The notes below the pieces were generated by a model. The model ran no database searches. It had not been told where the DNA came from and was given only the letters and a program-made list of their open reading frames with translations. The translations under genes and the position numbers were made by a program. 64,000 nt of DNA from UBA3537 sp964219345. GTDB taxonomy: Bacteria; Bacteroidota; Bacteroidia; Flavobacteriales; Flavobacteriaceae. The stretch covers positions 1 through 64,000 of the forward strand of contig CAXPPN010000049.1 in the NCBI GenBank assembly GCA_964219345.1, read 5' to 3'. Position 1 is the stretch's first letter, and the number at the start of each line of letters is the position of its first letter. Positions 56,856 to 64,000 of this stretch are shown here, in pieces.

Positions 56856-57806
56856 ATGAGTCAAACGATAATAGAAACAAATTTTAACTTTCCTGCTCAA
56901 AAAGGGGTGTATAAAGGTAAGGTTCGAGAGGTTTATACCATCAATGATAACTTGCTTGTGATGATTGCTACAGATCGGCTTTCTGCTTTTGATGTTGTAA
57001 TGCCAAAAGGGATTCCATATAAAGGACAAATATTAAACCAGATTGCAACAAAAATGATGAAGGCTACAGAAGATTTGGTCCCAAACTGGTTGATTGCAAC
57101 TCCCGATCCTAATGTTGCAGTTGGGTATTTGTGTAAACCATTTAAGGTAGAAATGGTGATAAGAGGTTATATGTCTGGCCATGCTGCAAGAGAATATAAA
57201 GCTGGAAAACGTGTTCTTTGTGGTGTATCTATGCCAGAAGGAATGAAAGAAAATGACGCGTTTCAAAGACCTATTATTACCCCTGCAACAAAAGCTGAAA
57301 TGGGAAATCATGATGAAGATATTTCACGAGAAGATATTTTGGCTCGTGGAATTGTTTCTGAAGAGGATTATTTGATTTTAGAAGATTATACCAGAAAACT
57401 CTTTCAAAGAGGAACAGAAATTTCAGCAAAACAAGGACTTATTTTAGTTGATACTAAATATGAATTTGGAAAAACTAAAGAAGGAAAAATTGTTTTAATC
57501 GATGAAATTCATACTCCTGATTCTTCGCGTTATTTTTATGCCGAGGGCTATGAAGAACGCCAACAAAAAGGAGAGCCTCAAAAACAACTCTCGAAAGAGT
57601 TTGTACGCCAATGGTTGATTCAAAATGGATTTCAGGGCTTAGAAGAGCAAACTGTACCAGAAATGACAGATGCATATATAAAAACCGTTAGCGAACGCTA
57701 TATTGAATTGTATGAAACCATAACGGGAGAGTCTTTCAATAGAGCTGATCTTTCAAACATTAATGAAAGAATAGAAAAAAACGTCCTTAATTACTTCTCG
57801 AAATAA
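56856..57806 (+). CDS. purC: Phosphoribosylaminoimidazole-succinocarboxamide synthase
   Basis: The 316-residue protein has YKGKVREVYTINDNLLVMIA near 20, TDRLSAFDVVMPKGIPYKG near 41-59, GYMSGHAAREY near 108, LGLILVDTKYEFG-like text near 194 (here GLILVDTKYEFG) and IDEIHTPDSSRYF near 215. It makes SAICAR, step 7 of purine synthesis. It lies 9 nt after phoH, and its last 20 nt overlap the convergent acyltransferase gene. Confidence 0.95.
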   Translation: MSQTIIETNFNFPAQKGVYKGKVREVYTINDNLLVMIATDRLSAFDVVMPKGIPYKGQILNQIATKMMKATEDLVPNWLIATPDPNVAVGYLCKPFKVEMVIRGYMSGHAAREYKAGKRVLCGVSMPEGMKENDAFQRPIITPATKAEMGNHDEDISREDILARGIVSEEDYLILEDYTRKLFQRGTEISAKQGLILVDTKYEFGKTKEGKIVLIDEIHTPDSSRYFYAEGYEERQQKGEPQKQLSKEFVRQWLIQNGFQGLEEQTVPEMTDAYIKTVSERYIELYETITGESFNRADLSNINERIEKNVLNYFSK

Positions 57807-58896
57807 ATAATGAACTAATTTTTTGAGTCAATTGACGTATTTTGTAATATAAAAACGAGTTAGCTTTTGTTCTATATATTGCGATAAAACTTACGCTACT
57901 TAAAAATAATAGTGCACCAACAATAACTTCTGTTGGATTTAAATTTTTTCCAAATATTCGGTTTAATCCCAAACCTGTAAAACTTCCATAGAGTACAATA
58001 AAATGAATAACGTAAATTGAAAGTGTTTTTTGTCCAATTTTTAGTATGAGTGTTTGCTTTAAAAATCTTTCAAAAGCATAAAAAATTCCGAAAATCACTA
58101 GAACATTTCCTAAACGAATAAATAGATAATTAAAATTAGCTACATCACTAATAAGCTGAATATCAGTCCATAAATAGATTTTTTGAAACACCCGAGTGGA
58201 ACCATTTACTAATAATAACCCTAGTGTTAAAAATACAAATATGATAGTAGACTTAAATTTTGGACTATTTATATAGCTATAAAAAAGAGTTGCAATAAAA
58301 GCCCCATATGTCATGTACCCAAACCATGGAACAATAGTAAAAATCGAACCATTAGATTTGGTTAAATAATTGGCAAAAAATAGTGGAATATTCTCTGCAG
58401 TATATGTTCTATATAAAGGCTCAGTAATAAAAATAACCCCGCCTAAACAAAACATTAAAACAGAGAAGACTAACACTTTTCGTTGTACAAATTTGTAAAA
58501 GAAAACGATTAGAATCAGTGATAAACCAATGCATTGCAAAACATCAATAACTAAAAAATAAGTATCAAAACTTCCTGAAAACCATCTAAAAATAGGAACT
58601 CGAAGTGCATATCCGATTCCAATAAGCATAAGACCACGAACTATTCCTTTTTTGATACGCTCATTTGATGTTCCATTTTTGTTGGCCTTCATCAATAAAT
58701 ACGTAAAAATTAATCCTGAAATTGTAAAAAATACAGGTGCAGTAACACCTCTAAAATATTGCCAAATTTGAAAGGCTAAATTTGAAGTGTCACGAAAATC
58801 TACCGCTAAAAGAGTATCAATAAAATGCCCTTGAAGCATCATTAGGATTGCAAAGGCACGAACTGCATCAATAAAATATAAGCGATTGGTTTTCAA
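57787..58896 (-). CDS. Membrane acyltransferase-like protein (DUF1624/HGSNAT domain)
   Basis: The 369-residue protein has about ten transmembrane segments. It opens with RLYFIDAVRAFAILMMLQGH at 5-24, containing the DxxRG-like and conserved His features of the family, and FRGVTAPVFFTISGLIFTYL near 48-67 supports DUF1624. Relatives include heparan-alpha-glucosaminide acetyltransferase and predicted glycan acetylases, which suggests transfer of acyl groups to envelope glycans. The substrate cannot be told. It overlaps the end of purC by 20 nt on the opposite strand and is divergent from acs. Confidence 0.85.
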   Translation of the reverse strand: MKTNRLYFIDAVRAFAILMMLQGHFIDTLLAVDFRDTSNLAFQIWQYFRGVTAPVFFTISGLIFTYLLMKANKNGTSNERIKKGIVRGLMLIGIGYALRVPIFRWFSGSFDTYFLVIDVLQCIGLSLILIVFFYKFVQRKVLVFSVLMFCLGGVIFITEPLYRTYTAENIPLFFANYLTKSNGSIFTIVPWFGYMTYGAFIATLFYSYINSPKFKSTIIFVFLTLGLLLVNGSTRVFQKIYLWTDIQLISDVANFNYLFIRLGNVLVIFGIFYAFERFLKQTLILKIGQKTLSIYVIHFIVLYGSFTGLGLNRIFGKNLNPTEVIVGALLFLSSVSFIAIYRTKANSFLYYKIRQLTQKISSLFISRSN

Positions 58897-59003
58897 TTGT
58901 ATTAATTTAAAACAAAAGTAATGTATTGTGCATTAATTTATTTCAATAATCCATTAAACATATTCTAATTATTTAATTAATTTAGCAGATAATTAAAAAT
59001 TCT

Positions 59004-60917
59004 ATGTCTTCTTTTCATTTGAAAAACATATCCGATTATAATACTGCCTATGAGGCATCTGTAAAAAATACAGAACAATTTTGGGAAACTATTGCAAAGA
59101 AAAATTTCCTTTGGAAAAAGTCTTGGAATCGGGTTTTGGAATACGATTTTTCTGTACCAAAAATTAAATGGTTTGAAGGTGCTGAGCTTAACATTACAGA
59201 AAACTGTATCGATCGTCATTTGGAAAATAACGCTGATAAAACAGCCATCATATTCGAACCTAACGATACAAAATCTGAGGCTGAATACATTAGTTTCAGA
59301 GAATTACATGGCCGTGTTAATAAATTTGCAAATGTTTTAAAATCAAAAGGTGTAAATAAAGGAGATAGAGTGTGTATATACTTGCCAATGATTCCCGAAT
59401 TGGCAGTCTCGGTTCTTGCTTGTGCTCGAATTGGTGCAATTCATTCTGTGGTTTTTGCAGGATTCTCATCTACAGCGTTGGCAACCAGAATTAATGATTG
59501 TGATTGTAAAATAGTAATCACTAGTGATGGGAGTTATCGTGGTGCAAAAACAATTGACTTAAAAGGAATAGTCGATGAAGCTCTAAAATCTTGTCCTAAT
59601 GTAAATTCTGTTCTTGTTGCAAAGCGAATACATTCTAATATCAACATGGAAAATGGAAGAGATGAATGGCTTAAACCCCTATTGAACGATGCTTCAGAAT
59701 CTTGTGAAGCTACAGTTATGAATGCTGAAGATCCTCTTTTTATTCTATATACCTCTGGCTCTACTGGGAAACCAAAAGGTATGGTTCATACCACCGCGGG
59801 TTATATGGTATATACGGCATACACCTTTAAAAATATATTCCAATATCAAGAAGATGACGTGTACTGGTGTACAGCTGATATTGGTTGGATTACAGGGCAT
59901 AGCTATATTGTATATGGCCCTCTTTTAAATGGTGCTACAACAGTCATGTTTGAAGGGGTGCCTAGTTATCCTAATTATGGACGTTTTTGGGATATTGTTC
60001 AAAAACATAATATTAATCAATTTTACACAGCACCAACAGCCATAAGAGCATTAGCAAAACAAGGCGATGGTTTTGTAAATCCTTGTGATTTATCATCCTT
60101 GAAAGTTTTAGGTACAGTTGGGGAACCCATAAATGATGAGGCATGGCAATGGTATAACACGACAATAGGTAAAAATAAATGTCCAATCGTTGATACTTGG
60201 TGGCAAACTGAAACAGGAGGAATTCTTATTAGTCCCATTCCAAATTGCTTTTCAGGGAAACCTACTTATGCAACACTTCCGTTTATTGGTATTCAACCTG
60301 CTTTGATGGATGAAAATGGAAATGAAATATTAAAAACAAAAGCAGAAGGACGTTTATGTATAAAATTTCCTTGGCCATCTATTGCTCGAACTATTTGGGG
60401 AGATCATAAACGTTACAAAGATACCTATTTTTCTGCCTATTCTAATTGTTATTTTACTGGAGACGGGGCACTTAGAGACGAAAATGGCCATTATCGAATC
60501 ACTGGGCGTGTAGATGATGTTGTTATTGTTTCGGGACACAATCTTGGCACTGCACCTATTGAGGACGCTGTAAATGAACATCAAAATATTGCTGAATCGG
60601 CAATAGTTGGATTTCCTCATGATATAAAAGGGAATGCCTTGTATGGCTTTGTAACATTAAAATCAGAAAGCTCTGAGTCTGAAATTGAAGTTATAAAATC
60701 TGAAATTAATGCGTTGATATCAAAAAAAATTGGACCAATTGCCAAACTTGATAAAATACAAATAACAAAGGGCTTACCAAAAACAAGATCTGGAAAAATC
60801 ATGAGACGTATTCTAAGAAAAATTGCACATAAAGATACTGAAAACCTTGGCGATATCAGTACGTTGCTCAATCCAGATGTAGTACAATCTATATTTGATA
60901 ATTCTTTAAATAAATAA
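59004..60917 (+). CDS. acs: Acetate-CoA ligase (acetyl-CoA synthetase)
   Basis: The 637-residue adenylate-forming enzyme has SVVFAGFSSTALATRINDC near 150, the phosphate loop ILYTSGSTGKPKGMVHTTAG near 249-268, VDTWWQTETGGILISP near 395 and YRITGRVDDVVIVSGHNLG near 497. The C-terminal catalytic Lys is in KTRSGKIMRRILRK near 594. GHNLG carries Leu at a spot where Acs proteins vary. It activates acetate to acetyl-CoA through acetyl-AMP; the Lys may be controlled by acetylation. A lipoprotein hydrolase gene starts 10 nt downstream. Confidence 0.9.
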   Translation: MSSFHLKNISDYNTAYEASVKNTEQFWETIAKKNFLWKKSWNRVLEYDFSVPKIKWFEGAELNITENCIDRHLENNADKTAIIFEPNDTKSEAEYISFRELHGRVNKFANVLKSKGVNKGDRVCIYLPMIPELAVSVLACARIGAIHSVVFAGFSSTALATRINDCDCKIVITSDGSYRGAKTIDLKGIVDEALKSCPNVNSVLVAKRIHSNINMENGRDEWLKPLLNDASESCEATVMNAEDPLFILYTSGSTGKPKGMVHTTAGYMVYTAYTFKNIFQYQEDDVYWCTADIGWITGHSYIVYGPLLNGATTVMFEGVPSYPNYGRFWDIVQKHNINQFYTAPTAIRALAKQGDGFVNPCDLSSLKVLGTVGEPINDEAWQWYNTTIGKNKCPIVDTWWQTETGGILISPIPNCFSGKPTYATLPFIGIQPALMDENGNEILKTKAEGRLCIKFPWPSIARTIWGDHKRYKDTYFSAYSNCYFTGDGALRDENGHYRITGRVDDVVIVSGHNLGTAPIEDAVNEHQNIAESAIVGFPHDIKGNALYGFVTLKSESSESEIEVIKSEINALISKKIGPIAKLDKIQITKGLPKTRSGKIMRRILRKIAHKDTENLGDISTLLNPDVVQSIFDNSLNK

Positions 60918-60927
60918 CTATATCCTT

Positions 60928-61971
60928 ATGAAAACAAAAGTATTTTTATTTCTATTTCTAACACTTTTTGCAGTGGGTTGTAAATGTGAAAACAATGGCA
61001 AATGCAAATCTTCATCAACTTACAATGATAGTTCTGGAAAATCAGATCAGTATTTAGGGGGTATTAAAATGATTCCAATACAAACCCCAAAAGGAGAATT
61101 TAAGGTTTGGACCAAAAGAGTTGGTAATAATCCTTCAATAAAAGTTTTATTACTTCATGGTGGTCCTGGCATGACACATGAGATTTATGAAAGTTTTGAT
61201 GGTTATTTTCCAAATGCAGGAATTGAATATTACTATTATGATCAATTGGGGTCATATTATAGCGATCAACCTAAAGATTTATCCTTATGGGATTTAGACC
61301 GATTTGTTGAAGAGGTTGAACAAGTCCGTATTGCATTAGGATTAGACAGTTCTAATTTTTATTTATTTGGACAGTCATGGGGTGGTATTTTAGGTATGCA
61401 GTATGCTTTAAAATATCAAAAAAACTTGAAGGGATTAATTATATCAAATATGGTGCCATCAATCCCTGATTATCAAGCGTATTCAGAACAAGTTTTAGCA
61501 CCTCAATTAGATCCTGATGTGTTAGAAGAAATAATGAATTATGAAAATAAAGAAGATTATTCTAATCCAAGATATATGGAACTTTTAATGAATAATTATT
61601 ACACAGAACATATCATAAGAATGCCAGTATCTGAATGGCCCGAACCTCTGAATAGGAGCTTTAAACATATTAATCATGATGTTTATGTTACAATGCAAGG
61701 GCCAAGCGAATTTGGCATTAAAGGTGATGCGACTTTAAAATTTTGGGATATCAAGGATGAATTGAAAAACATCAGTGTACCAACTTTAAGTATTGGCGCT
61801 ACTTATGATACTATGGATCCAAAACAGATGGAGTTTATTGCCAATGAGGTTCAAAATGGCCAATTTTTATTATGTCCAAATGGAAGTCATTTAGCGCAGT
61901 TTGACGATCAAAAGATTTATTTTGAAGGACTTATCAAATTCATTAAAGATGTAGATCAAGGAGAATTCTAA
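60928..61971 (+). CDS. Proline iminopeptidase-family alpha/beta-hydrolase, lipoprotein
   Basis: The 347-residue protein has a lipoprotein signal (MKTKVFLFLFLTLFAVGCKC, lipobox AVGC). The hydrolase core has the oxyanion motif LLHGGPGMTHEIYESF near 74-89, the nucleophile Ser in FGQSWGGILGMQYAL near 148, the Asp in ATYDTMDPKQ near 291 and the His in NGSHLAQFDDQ near 319. This is the S33 proline iminopeptidase group. It should remove N-terminal proline from peptides at the periplasmic or outer face. It may be cotranscribed with acs. Its end overlaps the convergent NUDIX gene by 4 nt. Confidence 0.88.
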   Translation: MKTKVFLFLFLTLFAVGCKCENNGKCKSSSTYNDSSGKSDQYLGGIKMIPIQTPKGEFKVWTKRVGNNPSIKVLLLHGGPGMTHEIYESFDGYFPNAGIEYYYYDQLGSYYSDQPKDLSLWDLDRFVEEVEQVRIALGLDSSNFYLFGQSWGGILGMQYALKYQKNLKGLIISNMVPSIPDYQAYSEQVLAPQLDPDVLEEIMNYENKEDYSNPRYMELLMNNYYTEHIIRMPVSEWPEPLNRSFKHINHDVYVTMQGPSEFGIKGDATLKFWDIKDELKNISVPTLSIGATYDTMDPKQMEFIANEVQNGQFLLCPNGSHLAQFDDQKIYFEGLIKFIKDVDQGEF

Positions 61972-62513
61972 TGGTTTAGAACTTTATTCATTACAAACTT
62001 GTAATAGAACATATCAGCTGGTACAATTTTAAACTCTGAATGTTTTTGTTGCATGCAAATTTCCATTTCATCAAAAGAAAATAGGCGAACATCATCAACC
62101 TCCTCTTTTTGAATTACTAAATCTTCAAGACCAATTTTAAGTTCAGATAAAAACACATGTTGAAATTCACAATCTAAAATGCCATTTGAAAACTGGTTTA
62201 TGTTTTTACGAACATCAATCAGAATTAAATCATCGGATTTTAGTTGTAGACCTATTTCTTCTTTAATTTCACGTAATGCACCATCCAAAATGGATTCACC
62301 AGATGATACATGTCCCGCAACCGATACATCCCAAAGGTTAGGAAATGTTTCTTTGTTTGAGCCTCGCTTTTGTAACAATAGAGAAGGAGCAGAGGTGTAA
62401 AACCAAACATGAACTGTAGGGTGAAATAATCCTTTTTGATGTGCTATGGACTTTTCATAAACTTGACCCGTTGGCTTTCCAGACTCGTCCCAAATGTCTA
62501 ATAACTCTTTCAA
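61968..62513 (-). CDS. NUDIX hydrolase
   Basis: The 181-residue protein has the NUDIX box GHVSSGESILDGALREIKEEIGL near 66-88 (written here in parts: GHVSSGESILDG and REIKEEIGL), after KGLFHPTVHVWFYTSAPSLL near 28. The fold with this N-terminal part is close to isopentenyl-diphosphate isomerase-like NUDIX enzymes such as YfcD, but the IPP isomerase active-site Cys is not evident. It likely hydrolyses a nucleoside-diphosphate derivative. It starts 2 nt after the M42 peptidase stop, in one operon. Confidence 0.88.
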   Translation of the reverse strand: MKELLDIWDESGKPTGQVYEKSIAHQKGLFHPTVHVWFYTSAPSLLLQKRGSNKETFPNLWDVSVAGHVSSGESILDGALREIKEEIGLQLKSDDLILIDVRKNINQFSNGILDCEFQHVFLSELKIGLEDLVIQKEEVDDVRLFSFDEMEICMQQKHSEFKIVPADMFYYKFVMNKVLNH

Positions 62514-62515
62514 AT

Positions 62516-63604
62516 TTATTCAAAGTAACTAAAAGTTTCACCTGATTTAATATTCAAAAGTGATTCATAAATCATACGAATAACATTTTCTACATCGTTT
62601 CGGTGCACCATTTCTACAGTAGTGTGCATATAGCGCAATGGTAATGAAATTAAAGCAGATGCTACACCACCATTACTGTAGGCAAAAGCATCAGTATCAG
62701 TTCCAGTAGCTCTTGAAAGTGCTGCACGCTGGAACGGAATTTTATGTTTTTCTGCTGTTTCTACAATCAAATCACGCAATTTCTGTTGTACCGCTGGAGC
62801 ATAAGCAATAACTGGTCCGTCACCCATTTTACAATGGCCTTGTTTCTTTTTATTGATCATCGGCGTAGTTGTATCGTGTGTAACATCAGTAACAATAGCG
62901 ACATCGGGCTGAATAGTATGTGTAATCATCTGCGCACCTCTAAGTCCAATTTCTTCTTGAACAGAGTTTGTGATATATAATCCAAAAGGTAATGTTTTTT
63001 TATTTTCATGAAGTAATCGAGCAACCTGGGCAATCATAAAACCACCCATTCTATTATCCAATGCACGACAAACAAAATGGTCTTTATTTAGAATATGAAA
63101 TTCATCAGGATAGGTAATGACACATCCAACATGAACACCTAATTTTTCGACATCTTCTTTCTTTTGACATCCAACATCAATAAAAATATTATCTGGTTTT
63201 GGAGCTTGTTCCTTGGCAAGTGTACGTGTATGAATGGCTGGCCATCCAAAAACACCTTTAACAATGCCATTTTTGGTATGAATATTTACCACTTTACTAG
63301 GTGCAATTTGATGATCGCTACCGCCATTACGGATAACATAAATCAAACCATCATCAGAAATATAATTGACATACCAAGAAATTTCATCGGCATGCCCTTC
63401 AATAACAACTTTAAACTTTGCTTCTGGATTGATGACACCAACAGCAGTTCCATAAGTATCTGTTATAAAGGTATCTACATAAGGTCTTAAATAATCCATC
63501 CATAATTTTTGTCCATTCCACTCATATCCCGTGGGTGATGCATTATTAAGGTATGTTTCTAAAAAATCGAGCGCTTTTTGATCTAAAACTTGTTGTTTTG
63601 CCAT
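62516..63604 (-). CDS. M42-family aminopeptidase
   Basis: The 362-residue metallopeptidase has the first zinc His in VIEGHADEISWYV near 69, the bridging Asp in VCRALDNRMGGFMIA near 181, the catalytic Glu pair in NSVQEEIGLRGAQM near 213, the Asp in VTDVTHDT near 237 and the last His in LRYMHTTVEMVHRND near 325. M42 enzymes form cytosolic tetrahedral 12-mers that finish peptide degradation. It is first in a two-gene unit with the NUDIX hydrolase. Confidence 0.92.
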   Translation of the reverse strand: MAKQQVLDQKALDFLETYLNNASPTGYEWNGQKLWMDYLRPYVDTFITDTYGTAVGVINPEAKFKVVIEGHADEISWYVNYISDDGLIYVIRNGGSDHQIAPSKVVNIHTKNGIVKGVFGWPAIHTRTLAKEQAPKPDNIFIDVGCQKKEDVEKLGVHVGCVITYPDEFHILNKDHFVCRALDNRMGGFMIAQVARLLHENKKTLPFGLYITNSVQEEIGLRGAQMITHTIQPDVAIVTDVTHDTTTPMINKKKQGHCKMGDGPVIAYAPAVQQKLRDLIVETAEKHKIPFQRAALSRATGTDTDAFAYSNGGVASALISLPLRYMHTTVEMVHRNDVENVIRMIYESLLNIKSGETFSYFE

Positions 63605-63670
63605 GGTAAAAAATTTGGTCTAAAATAATAAATATCATTGAGTAAAAGCACTTCATGTGCGCATATTTTT

Positions 63671-63678
63671 TAAATTTG
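63671..63678 (+). promoter_or_regulatory. -7 promoter box (TAAATTTG) of the DUF4294 gene
   Basis: Full match to TAnnTTTG, 20 nt before the start codon at 63699. Confidence 0.5.
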
Positions 63679-63698
63679 AAATCTATTAGAAACTTCAT

Positions 63699-64000
63699 AT
63701 GAGATTCGTGACTTTTTTTTGTTTTTTTGGCATGCTTTGGAGCTGGGGACAAGCTGAACCAAAAGAAACAGATTCCATTCCTAAGAAATATCTTATAGTA
63801 GTTGGTGATACCATAACAAAACAATCTATTGATTTAGACGAGGTTTTGATTTTACCTCGCTTACGTATAAATTCAGGGGATGAAAGAAGGCGATATCTTA
63901 TTTTACAGCGAAAAACCCTTAAAGTATACCCTTATGCAAAACTTGCGTCAGAAAGATTGCAAACCTTAAATGAACGCATGGCCAATATTAAAAGTAAGAG
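63699..64000 (+). CDS. DUF4294 family secreted protein, 5' part (runs off window)
   Basis: ATG at 63699 opens a frame that stays open to the window end (100 codons). It has a signal peptide (MRFVTFFCFFGMLWSWGQ). The body has SIDLDEVLILPRLRINSGDE near 44-63 and RKTLKVYPYAKLASERLQTL near 72-91, the pattern of DUF4294 in Bacteroidota. Its function is unknown. It is divergent from the M42 peptidase and has its own -7 box. Confidence 0.85.
   Translation, partial: MRFVTFFCFFGMLWSWGQAEPKETDSIPKKYLIVVGDTITKQSIDLDEVLILPRLRINSGDERRRYLILQRKTLKVYPYAKLASERLQTLNERMANIKSK

Overview
The window is a piece of a low-GC Bacteroidota chromosome, almost certainly from the family Flavobacteriaceae. The evidence is the type IX secretion genes porQ and porX, the fused lpxC/fabZ gene, the parE-parC pair, -7 promoter boxes of the TAnnTTTG type, A-rich spacers in place of Shine-Dalgarno sites, and many lipoproteins and small beta-barrel proteins. 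Gene density is high and nearly everything is housekeeping. No CRISPR array, rRNA operon, insertion sequence or complete defence island was seen.

Layout. Positions 1-297 are the edge of an integrated element: the 5' end of a leftward-reading tyrosine recombinase, then a tRNA-His(GTG) sequence whose 5' end is degenerate, which looks like an attachment-site copy. Next come an M28 peptidase and three single-gene outer-membrane protein units that end in near-identical palindromic terminators (2.1-4.7 kb). These are followed by aroQ, lpdA, two tandem msrB genes, an M48 peptidase, a UMF1-type transporter, lon, porQ-cmk, a frameshifted BON/LysM gene, rpsA with a foldable leader, and gapN (5-18.5 kb). 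Then follow pyrR-pyrB-unknown-rnz, a DUF2071 pair, a LolD-type ATPase, msrA, serC-serA, and a divergent acyl-CoA reductase/ferredoxin pair (18.5-29.6 kb). Next are ychF, parE-parC, an XRE regulator facing an M14 peptidase across a spacer with four related palindromes, an Lrp regulator, aroB, proline dehydrogenase, and the porX-tsaE-ald cluster (29.7-44.1 kb). The lipid A operon follows (HD protein, lpxD, lpxC/fabZ, lpxA, efp, second lpxD-like gene), then sucD (44.2-51.2 kb). The right end holds a serpin-like gene remnant, an ABC-F ATPase, dnaN, a SAM hydrolase, phoH, purC, a membrane acyltransferase, acs, a lipoprotein hydrolase, a NUDIX-M42 pair and the start of a DUF4294 gene.

Together the genes cover envelope building and secretion (porQ, porX, lpx genes, lolD-like, beta-barrels), redox and protein repair (msrA, two msrB, lon), central and amino-acid metabolism (lpdA, gapN, sucD, acs, serA/C, aroB/Q, ald, proline dehydrogenase) and nucleotide and DNA functions (pyrB, purC, cmk, parE/C, dnaN). 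No complete new system was found. The observations most worth a second look are the element/tRNA junction, the XRE palindromes, the ABC-F protein with one degenerate composite ATP site, the two decayed genes (LysM and serpin), and several structured leaders and unlisted small membrane proteins.
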